From NCBI GenBank assembly GCA_030849075.1, contig JASAOO010003066.1, positions 1 to 20,147 on the forward strand: a stretch of DNA of 20,147 bases. Reading direction: 5' to 3'. A model generated the notes under the pieces. The model was given only the letters and a program-made list of their open reading frames with translations, had not been told where the DNA came from and searched no databases. The translations under genes were made by a program, and so were the position numbers. The DNA comes from Zelonia costaricensis. Lineage: Eukaryota > Euglenozoa > Kinetoplastea > Trypanosomatida > Trypanosomatidae. This document shows positions 8,301-16,839 of the stretch, piece by piece (the first letter of the stretch is position 1; each line of letters opens with the position of its first letter).

Positions 8301-10964
8301 GGCCCGCAAGTGCCGCACGGGCGGCGGGTTCATGAGACCGAGCGAGGTCCACAGCTGCCCGGACACGTCCACCATGCCGTTGCGCGCCGAGAACGGGTTG
8401 TCGGCCCGCCGCGCGGCTGTCACGCTCGCGCTCGTGACGTGCATGAAGTACGCCACGCGGCCCCGCATCGCCTCCTGCAGCGCCTTCTCCCGCGCGAGCC
8501 GCTCCGGGTTGTTGTAGATGACCTGCACGTGCTCCTCCAGCAACTGGCTGACCTGGTTGAAGGCGCGCGCGTCGCGGCCGTTGCCGGCGCGGTGCGACGC
8601 ATCCCGGTCCCCATGGCCGCCGCGATTCACGTCGCCGCCACGCTGGCCCCCACCACCACCGGTGATGAAGCGGGGCCCCGGCGCGAAGACGGGCTCCAGG
8701 AAGCTCGGCATGATCTCGCGCTGCACACTGCGCCGCTGCAGGCGGTAGAAGGCGTCGCTCTCGCTCGGCTTGTGCTCCTCGCCGGTCTCCTCCTTCATCA
8801 AGCCCATCCACGTGATGCGGGAGAAGCGGTCGAGGGCCTGGGTCAACATCGCCGTGACGCTCACGCGGTGCGGCCGCTCCAGCCCGAGCTGCGCCTCCAC
8901 GTCCTGCAGCAGGACGGAGAAGGCGACCCTGCCTTTGCGGGCGAGTGGCAGTCGCGAGAAGGACTCGGCGGCCGTGCCCGTGCCGATGATGTAGATGAGG
9001 CACCGCTCCGAGAGGGACAGCGGCTCCACGAATTGCCCTGTCAGCAGATCCTGCATCGGCGGCGTCGCCGGCGTCCCGCCCTTCTTCGGCACCGGCGCGG
9101 TCACGAAAATCAGACCCCAGCGATCGGCGTCGCTGCGCAGCAGCCCGGTGGAGCTGGACGCGACCGACGTGGCGAGCGCGCCGGTGCGGCGCCGCACGGC
9201 CTTGCTGCCGTTGGTGGAGGCGTAGAGCACCTTGGCGTCTGCCGCGGCGGCGAGCTGGGCCTGCAGCAGTTCCTTGTTCAGCATCGCGCCGGCGCTCATG
9301 TCGCGCGCCTGGCTCTGAAAGTTAAAGGCGGACAGCAGGAACGCCTGCGGGGCGCACGAGAGCGGTGCCACGATGAAGTTCTTCCACTGCTCCGCGTACG
9401 CGTTCAGCACCGTCACGGTGAGCACCTTCGGGTCGACGGCGAGGTCCTTCTTCTTCTGCGAGATGACCTCGCGCAGCTTGGCGTACGAGAAGAAGAGGTG
9501 GTCTGGATCTTCGTCGAGACGGGGCTGGTGGCTGCCGGCCGGCGGCGGAGCCCGCGCTGGAATCGCCGTGTTGATGGCGTTCTGCAGCAGCGTCGCACTC
9601 GGCGACTGCAGCGTGGGGACGAAGAGGGCCACAAAGGAGGCGCGGAAGTGGGACATCCACTCCGTATAGCGGGTCTTGACATCCGCCAGCTTGCACGTCA
9701 GTCGCGAGCCGCTCGCGATGTCCTCGAAGGTGACGTCGAAGTTCATGGTTTGCCGGCCCTCGGGGAGGTAGACGGCGATGGCGCGGAACGCCTTGCCGTG
9801 CTGGCGCGTCAGGGTTGCCAGGCGGAGGTTCAGCGGGCTCTCGATATCCAGCAGCGCCCCCACCGACGGGGGCAGCCTCCCCGCGCTGGCGGTCTCGCCA
9901 GCGCCACCACCGCCGCTCTGCTCCCCCGCCGCCTCGGCGGAGGTGTCACCGCTGGGCGCAGTCGAGTCGGTGGCACCCTTTACAGCCGCAGCAGCAGTCC
10001 CGTCTGCGTCATCGACCTCGTCGCTGCCGTCGGCGGCTGCGTCGAAGTCGGAGACCTCCTCGCGCACCTCAGCAGCACGACCCACCTGCTCAGCCTCACC
10101 GAGGTCAGAGGCAGCAGCGGCGGCGGCGGCGCTGCAGCCGCCGGACTGCGCACCAGCGCCGTCCTCCATCGCGTCGTCGTGGTGTTCCCCGCTGTCCATG
10201 GTCGCGTGATCACGCATCGGCTCGTCGCTCTCCACTTCCGCAGCATTCTCGCCGTAGGCGCCCGAGTGCTGTCGATGGCGCAGCGAATCGTGTGCATCTT
10301 CCACTTGCGTGGGGCCGCTGTGCGAGTAGGTCGGGGTTCGTGGACTACCCGGTGGCGCAGCAGCCGCGTGTGCGGCCGTCACCGCAGTGGCCAATGACGA
10401 CGGGGACGAGGCCGCTGCAGCACGGGGGCGCCCCCGCCTACGCCTCACGCCGCCGCCGCTGATGCTGCCGCCGCCAGTGCTGTTGACATTGCCAGCGGAG
10501 CGGTCACTCGGCACCCCCGCCTCAAGGGCAGCAGCGGCGGGCTGGGCCGATGGTGGCGGTGTCCCGGCGGCACTGATGGCGGTGGGCGACTCCGCAGGGC
10601 CCGCTTTCATGCGGACCTGCTGCGCCTTCGTGATGCGGCGACGCTTCGGGCTGCCACCACCGCCGACGCTGCCACCGCCGCCACCACCACCACCTGGGGA
10701 GGTCGCCGCGGCGAGCACCGTGACGGAGCTATGAAAAAAGTGTGACGGGGTGTGCAGCGCCCACAACGTCAGACGCGGAGCACTATACGACGGCGCCCCC
10801 GCTCGCAGACCGCCATACCCCGCCTCCGCCACACCGCTGCATGTCAGCGCACACGACGAGGAGGCCGGGGAGCTTGCCACTGCTGCTGCCACTGCTGCTG
10901 CCGTTGCCGCCCCAGCCACGACTCGCGCAGCAGCAGCACGCCGCGCGCCGACAGCGCGGTACAT
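5388..10964 (-). CDS. POLIC: Mitochondrial (kinetoplast) DNA polymerase I, family A, POLIC type
   Basis: DNA-dependent DNA polymerase expected to act in replication of kinetoplast DNA. The polymerase domain lies in the last ~380 of 1858 residues: TGRLSSQSPNLQNIP from 1552, motif A DYSQLEVV with catalytic Asp1589, motif B RxxxKxxxFxxxYG with Arg1649, Lys1653, Phe1657 and Tyr1661, and motif C VHD with Asp1801. N-terminal features are an Arg/Ala-rich start resembling a mitochondrial presequence (1-35), Gly-rich runs (91-104), SPKRRRITK (105-113), an AT-hook-like RRRRGRPR (174-181) and an acidic low-complexity stretch (221-322). A globular part of unknown fold begins near 364. Residues about 932-970 (GWDLK...IWCGQYAQYLL) resemble a degenerate proofreading-exonuclease segment. 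A glycine run lies near 1149-1165 and a Lys/Ala-rich insert near 1285-1312. The ATG at 10964 is chosen because a strong splice acceptor lies 24 nt upstream; longer readings use non-ATG codons and lie partly beyond it. The POLIC subtype rests on length, the C-terminal domain and remembered synteny with glutathione synthetase; POLIB or POLID are less likely. Confidence 0.9.
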   Translation of the reverse strand: MYRAVGARRAAAARVVAGAATAAAVAAAVASSPASSSCALTCSGVAEAGYGGLRAGAPSYSAPRLTLWALHTPSHFFHSSVTVLAAATSPGGGGGGGGSVGGGGSPKRRRITKAQQVRMKAGPAESPTAISAAGTPPPSAQPAAAALEAGVPSDRSAGNVNSTGGGSISGGGVRRRRGRPRAAAASSPSSLATAVTAAHAAAAPPGSPRTPTYSHSGPTQVEDAHDSLRHRQHSGAYGENAAEVESDEPMRDHATMDSGEHHDDAMEDGAGAQSGGCSAAAAAAASDLGEAEQVGRAAEVREEVSDFDAAADGSDEVDDADGTAAAAVKGATDSTAPSGDTSAEAAGEQSGGGGAGETASAGRLPPSVGALLDIESPLNLRLATLTRQHGKAFRAIAVYLPEGRQTMNFDVTFEDIASGSRLTCKLADVKTRYTEWMSHFRASFVALFVPTLQSPSATLLQNAINTAIPARAPPPAGSHQPRLDEDPDHLFFSYAKLREVISQKKKDLAVDPKVLTVTVLNAYAEQWKNFIVAPLSCAPQAFLLSAFNFQSQARDMSAGAMLNKELLQAQLAAAADAKVLYASTNGSKAVRRRTGALATSVASSSTGLLRSDADRWGLIFVTAPVPKKGGTPATPPMQDLLTGQFVEPLSLSERCLIYIIGTGTAAESFSRLPLARKGRVAFSVLLQDVEAQLGLERPHRVSVTAMLTQALDRFSRITWMGLMKEETGEEHKPSESDAFYRLQRRSVQREIMPSFLEPVFAPGPRFITGGGGGQRGGDVNRGGHGDRDASHRAGNGRDARAFNQVSQLLEEHVQVIYNNPERLAREKALQEAMRGRVAYFMHVTSASVTAARRADNPFSARNGMVDVSGQLWTSLGLMNPPPVRHLRASVDEKTGEMKEFVDPEAVLPDTLPLGPPDAPDPRDRAEGAVLIGWDLKRILLFLRRSVKLRTFLYNGGKIWCGQYAQYLLKGFNHLHLATMERTLLQYHDGPLNGSMQPLAKLKLIYEMQLEVAVSTRQMSSVQHRMDGLLASMEMELQGLQLAPQSQVTYFANTLRLDHERLEKVLQQKIMDFTQSMDDDVRQRINFRSPQDISTIIYGGGLCRHLGSRFVPIKPTRYPVTSLFPHAVCHVTGTTVPEAYTQADSLFSAGGGGGGGGGGGGSGSGGGASGSAGQAITAADARRSLEMIQQLCKRCTMDTLIQHTAVIVVALKVKMGGLVEQVSIYCPATTGPETRELNLRVAVDDVIPVTDHPDVVTVTQLKARIAAYEPLQRLFAEVPAGGSSGGGGAKAKGSAARKAGGKKTRSGAKGTPTDLRNLLVLTHCSHDKLEPLVDAGLLAVIKKTAFGAAGPDEDEPASLERVCFADVGKAFPPPPQGADSFESDFSELTTSNALPFSARATWESYAKELVSLGGVEGAVKSVVSQCASVVGTPRDAFRSPQPLPSSAPQGVHGQEQASTAGMLWMVTPEKLHPLLRRFLRGRAASSGADAMERVTVLLSPYKTIDLSFFTALQQLRFTEKKLHLFEEGCLFRAVLPECHDRVHGELCHCVTATGRLSSQSPNLQNIPKEEDLRRLIVSRFGAQGMMIEADYSQLEVVVLAALSRDPRMMQELRDNVDFHCLRVSLMTKEPYEDVVRKAKVVKDPQYIQLRQQAKVFSFQRQYGAGVSTISTTTGLTEQEVDRLIIAEEHHYKELSKYYSLVTRCVEAGADRLLRLRTLDTATWNANIRRVVMLTEPMYYFVVPTGSKFDFVKDRKSVPRLKNYPVQGLAGEIVQIMCGAIVREFYRKRNYGEKAFLVNTVHDCVWVDAHKSVADEVRADLARIMGHTQETIAALWPDMKLDVPFKAEIHSGTSLGELSA
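7488..7514. repeat. Three tandem copies of a 9-base repeat inside POLIC
   Basis: The unit ACCCCCGCC occurs three times in a row, followed by a partial copy. It keeps the reading frame and encodes glycine, forming part of the poly-Gly insert around residues 1149-1165. It is likely variable in length between strains. Confidence 0.9.
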
Positions 10965-13129
10965 GCGGCCTGACCCTGCGATTACTCCTAAACAGAAAGG
11001 AGATACAAGAGGGAAAGGAAGAGCGCTTTTCCCACTACCGCGGCACGAGGTCCAGACCGGCGCGCACCCACGCACACACAAACACACGAGAAAGAACGAA
11101 GGTGCACTAGAGTGCGTGCAGCGGCAGCGACAGCGACAGCAGCAGCACCCCGTCACACGTGAGGTTCGCCGGCTTATGGCCGAAGAGGCGGAGGAGGCAG
11201 GGGAAGCGGGCGGGTGGGAGGAGGAGGAGAGCGGAAGGGGGAGGGGCGCGCGTCGACAGACGCAGAAGGCAAACAGGGATGAGCACGAGGAAGAGAGAGA
11301 GAGACGAAACGCAAAAAAAACACAAAAGACAAGGGGAACGAAGGGAAAAAAAACGAGCTGGGAAGGGTCGTCCGCACGTTTCTGTTTAACCGGTGTGTCC
11401 GTCACGGTCGCTTGTGCGTACGTACGTGCGTGCGTGTGTGTATGTGTATGTGTGTGTGTGTTGGTGTGTCGAGCTGGCGGCAGGTGTATTCCACGTGCGG
11501 CACATGCCCCACCCTTCTGTCACCCCGTCGTCGCTGTCCCTCTGATGCCCCACCCACCCCCTCGCTTCTTGGTCGTCTTCGCGGCGGCAGCACACGCGTG
11601 GAACGACACGTGCGGGATTGCGGCTAGAGTGTGTGCGGAGGTGTGCGGAGGTGCGTCGAAAACGGTGACGGCGAAGGGTCCGCTGACGGCCCCTTCCCCG
11701 CTCAACAGAAACCCTTGGAAAGGCGTGTGATGGTGAACGTTCTATTTTGGGGGCCCGTCCCCTGCGAGCCGGAAACACAAAGCGGGCGGTCGGCGGTCGG
11801 CGGACGGGGACGGCTCTATGGCGCTCTTTTTTTTCAATTTTCTTCTGCTCAGAAAGTGTGAGTGTATCTGTATGTTTGTGTGTGTGTGTGTGTGTGAGTG
11901 AATGTATGCGCGGCTTGTGCGTGTTGATCTCTGTTTTGGGGGTTGCTGCCCGCTGCCTGTCTGCGGTCTGTGATAGGCACCGTTGTGGCAGAGGTGGGGG
12001 GTGGGGTGGGAGGCAGATGCACGAGGTCAACCAGAGAGGTGGGTGCAGCTAGTTGAAGGGACACACACGACGAAGCTACGGTGATGGCTACGCAAATCGG
12101 CGTCAGCCCGGAGGAGCGGCGATCCTGCACGGCACCTCTGTGAACAGCCCCCCCAGAAAGAAAAAGCGCACGAAAGCGAACGCCATGTCGGGAAGAGCAC
12201 ACAACGGAACGGGGACGGGTGCCCCCGTGCAGGGCGACGAGGCGGGGCAGAGGGGGGGAGGGGGGCATTCCTCGTACACAACACACCCAGCGCGAACGCA
12301 CACGCGAACCGCGACCGCAGTCCCAAAGCAGTCGCCCAAAAACCGATCGGCGTGCTTCACCCACTTTCTCATGGATCTTGCTCGCCCAACACGCCCGAGG
12401 CACTTCCCCCCCTGACGCGTGCGAGGCTCTCCGCACCACACTGGCATCTCGCCGCAACCGCCACGCACCTCGACGCCCAGCTATCCACTCGCTCGGAGAA
12501 AGAGAGAAAGGGAGAGAGTGCGGTGCACTGGTTGATCTGCCTTTTTTTTTCTTCTTCGTCTTGCAGTCGGGCTGCATCATGTTACGCATGCTTCACTCAA
12601 CCGGCGGCGGTGGAACTGGAGAAGCTCGTGGGCAAGGACAAGGAGGGGGGGAGGTGAAGGTTGCCCGGCAGACAGGAAGGAGGGGGGGGGGGAAGACAGG
12701 CACCTCTGCGCCGCGAAGGAGACCTTGCCCAAGACGTTAGAGCTCGCACACATCCCACACACACACGTACACACCGACACACACCAAGACAACCACCAAC
12801 ACGCGCACACACACACACACGACAATACCGAAGGATACACGCCAGCCATACGCATCAGCCAAAAAGGGGAAAAACAAGAAACAGACGCTCGAGGAGAAGT
12901 ATGTGTGTGTCGGAGAGCGGCACACCGCAGCGCGCACACGCAAACACGCACACGCGGACACAGCGCGTCTTCGTCAACGGCCACAGATCTGCTCAACACG
13001 CACCTACGCAACTGCACCTGACACACTCAGGTAAACGCAAAACCTATATCCGCACTACGAAAAAAAAAGGGACACACACGCAAGGGACGCACGCCAAAAA
13101 CACGCGCGCAGTCGCATAGGCTCGTCCAC
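10965..13129. other. Intergenic region: EDC4-like gene 3' flank and POLIC 5' flank
   Basis: No credible protein gene is seen. The POLIC-proximal part (10965-11502) is purine-rich on the plus strand and lacks any sense ATG. GT repeats occur at about 11430-11462 and 11873-11900. CA repeats occur at about 12755-12820, with more CA-rich sequence at 12905-13080 near the end of the EDC4-like gene. The homopolymers are A9 near 11313, T8 near 11826, T9 near 12542 and G9 near 12683. Confidence 0.7.
10988..11023 (-). promoter_or_regulatory. Predicted spliced-leader acceptor of POLIC
   Basis: On the sense strand a nearly pure C/T tract (plus positions 10992-11023) runs straight into TTTAG, with no earlier AG. 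Cutting after the AG at 10989-10988 gives a 23-nt 5' UTR ending at the ATG at 10964. This is the best acceptor in the window and it decides the start codon. A second tract at about 11181-11310 has its first AG at 11174-11173 and would give an ATG-free 208-nt leader with the same start. Confidence 0.65.
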
Positions 13130-15751
13130 TTACTGGATGCTCTTCTCCAGATCCTTCAGCACGCGGCGGCCCTCGCTGCTGTCGATGCGGCCCCGCGCAC
13201 GGGCGATCAGGTGCCGCACGTCGCTGCGCAGCTGCTGCGCCTTGGCCGTCTTCTTCCCAATCACCTCGTCGTGCTCCGACAGCGCGTCAAAGAGGAACGA
13301 AGCGACGTTTTCCAGCTCGCCGGCCGACTCCGTCGCCTCCGGCTCACAGAGCTGCGACATCAGCTTCACCCACGTCGCCTCCGACGTCTCCGCGTCGGAC
13401 ACAACGCTGGCGATCTCGTCCTCGCTAAGGCGGTTCAGCAGCTGCACGCTGCAGCGCGCGTTCTGCGCCATGACGACGTACGCGACACCCTGCGCGATGC
13501 GACCCTCCTTGATGTACTTCTCGGCCGTCTCGATCACCGTCTGCGGGGACGGTGGCGCAGGGGCACCGGCAGCCGCGCCGGCCGCGTTAACGCCGCCGTT
13601 GCCGACCGCCTCGCCGCTGCGGATCGCCGCGCGGAGCTGATTGAGCTCGGCCCGCATCGCCTCCACCTCCTGCACGGCACCGGAGTTGACGATCTGCGTC
13701 AGGGCGGACTGCAGCTTGCGGTTCTGCTCCTCCAGCGCGCTCATGCTCGCGTTCATGCGTGCGAGCGACTCGCTCAGCTCCCGCTCCACGTACGAGTCGA
13801 TCCACTTGGCCGCGTTCTCGCCGAGCACGCGCGGCGTCTCCTGCAGCGCCTCGTCGAGTCGGCGCCGAAGCACTTCCTTTTGATTCACGCGCATGTTCGT
13901 GTTGAAGGCCGCGTTGACGGCCGCGTCGAGCTCGGTGCGCAGCGTGTCGCGCACACCGCGTGTCACGCCCGTCGCAATCTCGCTCGCCACCGGCGCCAGC
14001 AGCTTGGCCAGCGCGAAGCTGTTGAAGGCCTCGACGTGGCGGCTGTTCGTGGCTGCCGGCGCCGCAGCAGGGGCGGCGGCGGCCGCTGGGGCCGCAGCGG
14101 CGGGGGTGGCGGCAACGGCCTGCTGCAGCTCCGTCATCTGCGCCTCGAGGGCGAGCGAGATGAGCTGCTGGTGGTCGCGCATGAGCTGATCGGGCGTGAG
14201 CTGCAGGATCTGAGTGATGTTCTTCACGACGTTCAGCAGCCCCTCCACCGCTCGGCGCACGCCCTCGTCGCCCTGGTAGACGGCGCTGGCGACAAGGCCG
14301 TCGAGCGACTGCGGCAGCGTGGCGTTCTGGAGCGCGCTGCGGGCGTTGTTGTACGCGACCATGGCGGCGATCGGGTTGGCGTTCATGGCCGCAGCCGAGG
14401 TCGTCGTTGTTGTCGCGGCTGCCGTGCTTGCCGGGGGTGCCGCGGTGGACGGCGGCGGGGCCGCAGCGGCGTGCGGGAAGCTGTTCGCCGCGGGGCGGAA
14501 CGGGATGCCGGTGCTGATGATGGACGGGTCCACGAAGGGCGTGGCGCTACTGCGTGGCGCCGGCGCCGCGGCGGGCGCGGCCTCCTTCGCCGGTGCTCCC
14601 GTCGTGGCGGCGGCTGCCGTCGTCGTGGCGCTGGGGGAGGCGGGGTTTGTGGCGAGCTGGTACAGGTCCAGCTCCTTCACCGCGTCCACTAGCACCGTAG
14701 CGAAGCGGGTCGACTCGTGGAAGCACACGCTCGTCGGCCGCACGGCGCTGCCCATGTCGAAGACGGTCGTCTCGAAGTTGGCGTCGCCCAGCACCTGCAC
14801 CCGCGCCACCTTGCCCGCCTCGTTGAAGATTGCCATCGCGTTGCGCGAGGTGAGCATCGTGACGATGCTGCCGAAGGAGAAGGAGCGCAGCAGCACCGGC
14901 TCCGCCACGCCCGTGAGCTTCCACACGCAAACTCGCTTCTTGGAGCAGATAGCGAGGACGGCGCTGCTCGTGTCGGTCGTCGCCGCGGCTGTGGAGCCCT
15001 CCCCCGCCGCGTGTGCCGCGTTGCTGCCGACGAAGCTGAGCTGCACAATCTCGTCTCCCTCGCACCCGCTCCACGCCGGCGTGGTTGTGTTACGCAGGGT
15101 GCACGCCATGACCCGCGTTGCCTCCGACGTGAAGGCGAGCCAGCCGCCGTTGAAGGTCGTGCACATGCTCGTCAGCGACGTCTCCTGTGGCAGCTGGCGC
15201 AGCTCGCGGCTGGCCGTGCTGAGCTTCGCCTCCAGCATGCTGGACGAGTACTCGCATATCAGCTTCGAGCTCTCCAACACGGCGGCGGTCTTGCCGTACA
15301 AGACGAGGAGGTCCGGCATGTTGTTGGTCGGGTTGATGAAGAACTGGAACGCGTTGATCCCCACGTTGTCGACGAGCTTGAAGTACGGCTTCACCGTTAG
15401 CCGCGTGGCCTGTGCTGCGGCGGGCTTGTCCGACTCCTCGCCGGCGCGGTCGAGCACCGCGACCCACACGTAGAATTCGCACGCGGAGGCGGAGGCGGCG
15501 ACGTTGCTGTGGAAGTTCACAAAGCGGAAGTCGTGCACGGGGCTCTCGTGCATGCGGAAAGCTCCGCGCTCGTTGTTGGCGCGGCAGATGAGGCGGATGG
15601 CGCGGCGGTTCTTGAGCGTGTAGGCGATGAAGGCGTCCGACTCCGCCAGCACCCGGGGCACGTCGGCTTCCTCCTTGAAGATCGCCACCATCGTCTTGAC
15701 CACGCTCTTGCCCGTCGCGGCCGGCGCCGTGGACAGATCCGTCGTCGCCAT
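13130..15751 (-). CDS. WD40/coiled-coil protein resembling Ge-1/EDC4 decapping scaffold
   Basis: Probable cytoplasmic scaffold of mRNA decapping and decay, by similarity of architecture. The 873 residues run: N-terminal beta-propeller-like region (about 15-365) with WD-like strands such as VHDFRFVNF, CEFYVWVAVLDR, LAICSKKRVCVWKL and FATVLVDAVKELDLYQL; a low-complexity Ala/Pro/Thr linker (about 366-450) containing FVDPSIISTGIPF; helical segments; an Ala/Pro run (about 545-567); amphipathic helices (about 590-656) rich in Arg, Glu and Ala; a coiled coil near 657-686; and a helical C-terminal domain (about 734-873) starting SPQTVIETAEKYIKEGR. The C-terminal pattern of an 'IKEGR' helix, then a Leu-rich helix and a final basic helix matches what I recall of metazoan EDC4 and plant Varicose. 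The ATG at 15751 is the first on the sense strand for about 1.27 kb. Without a search this could be another WD40 scaffold, so I give no symbol. Confidence 0.7.
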   Translation of the reverse strand: MATTDLSTAPAATGKSVVKTMVAIFKEEADVPRVLAESDAFIAYTLKNRRAIRLICRANNERGAFRMHESPVHDFRFVNFHSNVAASASACEFYVWVAVLDRAGEESDKPAAAQATRLTVKPYFKLVDNVGINAFQFFINPTNNMPDLLVLYGKTAAVLESSKLICEYSSSMLEAKLSTASRELRQLPQETSLTSMCTTFNGGWLAFTSEATRVMACTLRNTTTPAWSGCEGDEIVQLSFVGSNAAHAAGEGSTAAATTDTSSAVLAICSKKRVCVWKLTGVAEPVLLRSFSFGSIVTMLTSRNAMAIFNEAGKVARVQVLGDANFETTVFDMGSAVRPTSVCFHESTRFATVLVDAVKELDLYQLATNPASPSATTTAAAATTGAPAKEAAPAAAPAPRSSATPFVDPSIISTGIPFRPAANSFPHAAAAPPPSTAAPPASTAAATTTTTSAAAMNANPIAAMVAYNNARSALQNATLPQSLDGLVASAVYQGDEGVRRAVEGLLNVVKNITQILQLTPDQLMRDHQQLISLALEAQMTELQQAVAATPAAAAPAAAAAPAAAPAATNSRHVEAFNSFALAKLLAPVASEIATGVTRGVRDTLRTELDAAVNAAFNTNMRVNQKEVLRRRLDEALQETPRVLGENAAKWIDSYVERELSESLARMNASMSALEEQNRKLQSALTQIVNSGAVQEVEAMRAELNQLRAAIRSGEAVGNGGVNAAGAAAGAPAPPSPQTVIETAEKYIKEGRIAQGVAYVVMAQNARCSVQLLNRLSEDEIASVVSDAETSEATWVKLMSQLCEPEATESAGELENVASFLFDALSEHDEVIGKKTAKAQQLRSDVRHLIARARGRIDSSEGRRVLKDLEKSIQ

Positions 15752-15859
15752 CGCTACCCGTGTTCCTTCTTTTTTTTCGTGCGTTTGTGATTCACCTCGA
15801 CGCTAATGCGTGTGTGTGTGTGTGTGAGAGAATGCACGCGGTGTTGCCAGTGCGTGTGC

Positions 15860-15860
<1 letters not shown>

Positions 15861-15905
<45 letters not shown>
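15861..15905. repeat. TG microsatellite (about 22 units)
   Basis: Uninterrupted TG repeat about 110 bases upstream of the EDC4-like ATG, with a shorter TG run at 15808-15828. If the acceptor at 15955-15956 is used, the repeat lies inside the 5' UTR as CA repeats. Confidence 0.95.
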
Positions 15906-15906
<1 letters not shown>

Positions 15907-15954
15907 CAAGAGCACACAACAGCGGAGACGCGGTACTAGCAGACGTTCACGTAT

Positions 15955-16050
15955 CTATCAGGTGGTGAGTGTGCACGGCAGGAGTGCCGAGATGGAATCG
16001 CGGGAAGGCGAAAAGTGGGGGAGGAGGTGGGAGGACGGGAGGGCTGAGGG
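15955..16050 (-). promoter_or_regulatory. Candidate spliced-leader acceptor of EDC4-like gene
   Basis: The sense strand is C/T-rich over plus positions about 15990-16050, and the first AG downstream of it is at 15956-15955. The leader would be 203 nt, ATG-free and would contain long CA repeats. The distance from tract to AG (about 35 nt) is acceptable but not ideal, so other acceptors further right remain possible. Confidence 0.4.
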
Positions 16051-16839
16051 TATAATCCGCACCCACGCAGACACACACAACGAAAACGCCGGGTCGACAC
16101 TTAGGGGGTTCCCGTGTCAGTGCAGCAGTGGACGCCTGGTGCCGATACCCCCGCGACAGGACTACAGAATCAACAAAGACCACAAAGATGGGCAGAAAGA
16201 AAGCCCCCAAAAGAAAAGAAAATCACGCACACGCGGCGGCTGCCAAAGTCGATCGCTGTGGTCACGGTGTGAGTGAAGGCAACACCGAAGGGAAATCCGG
16301 TCGTGCGATCGAGCCCCAGTGCGCACGCTGCGGGGTGCCAAGCCGGTTGTGAAGCGCTCCCGTGCGTGACCCGAGCACGTTGCTCCTGTCCTAGAGACTT
16401 CGCTGTGAGCGTGACGTGAGAGAGAGAGGGAGGGGGACGGGTGGGGATTGTGGCTGTTGCAGCAGCTGCCGGTGAAGACTCGGGAGAGTGAGCTGAGGCG
16501 GGGGGGGGGACGCTGAGGTGAAACTGGCGTTTGTGATTGACAATTCTGGTGCAAAGCCGGGAAGGAGAAGAAGACGCGGAGAGGGGAGGGAGGAGGGAAT
16601 TAGTGTAGACTCGCAAAGTGGAAGGCAGGGGCGGGTGCGACGCGAAGGGGGTTAAGGACGTCAGTGGGGACGAGGTCGTTGCGCACAGCCGTTCACTGTC
16701 GGTCAAAAAAAAAAAACAAGACACACACACACACACAATCCGCCAGCGAGAGGCACGGCAACGTACGTGGACGCACAGGAGGAAGTGGGAAGTGGCTCGA
16801 CCGCCGCTCCCTTCCTCTCTCGCTAACCTCCGACGAACG

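Noticed and set aside
5421..10397. A 1658-codon plus-strand open frame opposite POLIC
   Set aside because: It is in exact codon register with POLIC and translates to Arg/His/Leu/Ala-rich sequence with no motifs. It is explained by avoidance of TTA, CTA and TCA in the sense gene.
10965..11405. N-terminal extension of POLIC by 147 residues
   Set aside because: It contains no ATG, translates to Ser/Cys/Pro-rich sequence from polypyrimidine tracts, and is crossed by strong candidate splice acceptors.
12750..12825. Short CA-rich units that superficially resemble regularly spaced direct repeats, as in a CRISPR array
   Set aside because: They are imperfect dinucleotide runs without constant repeat/spacer lengths, in a eukaryotic chromosome.
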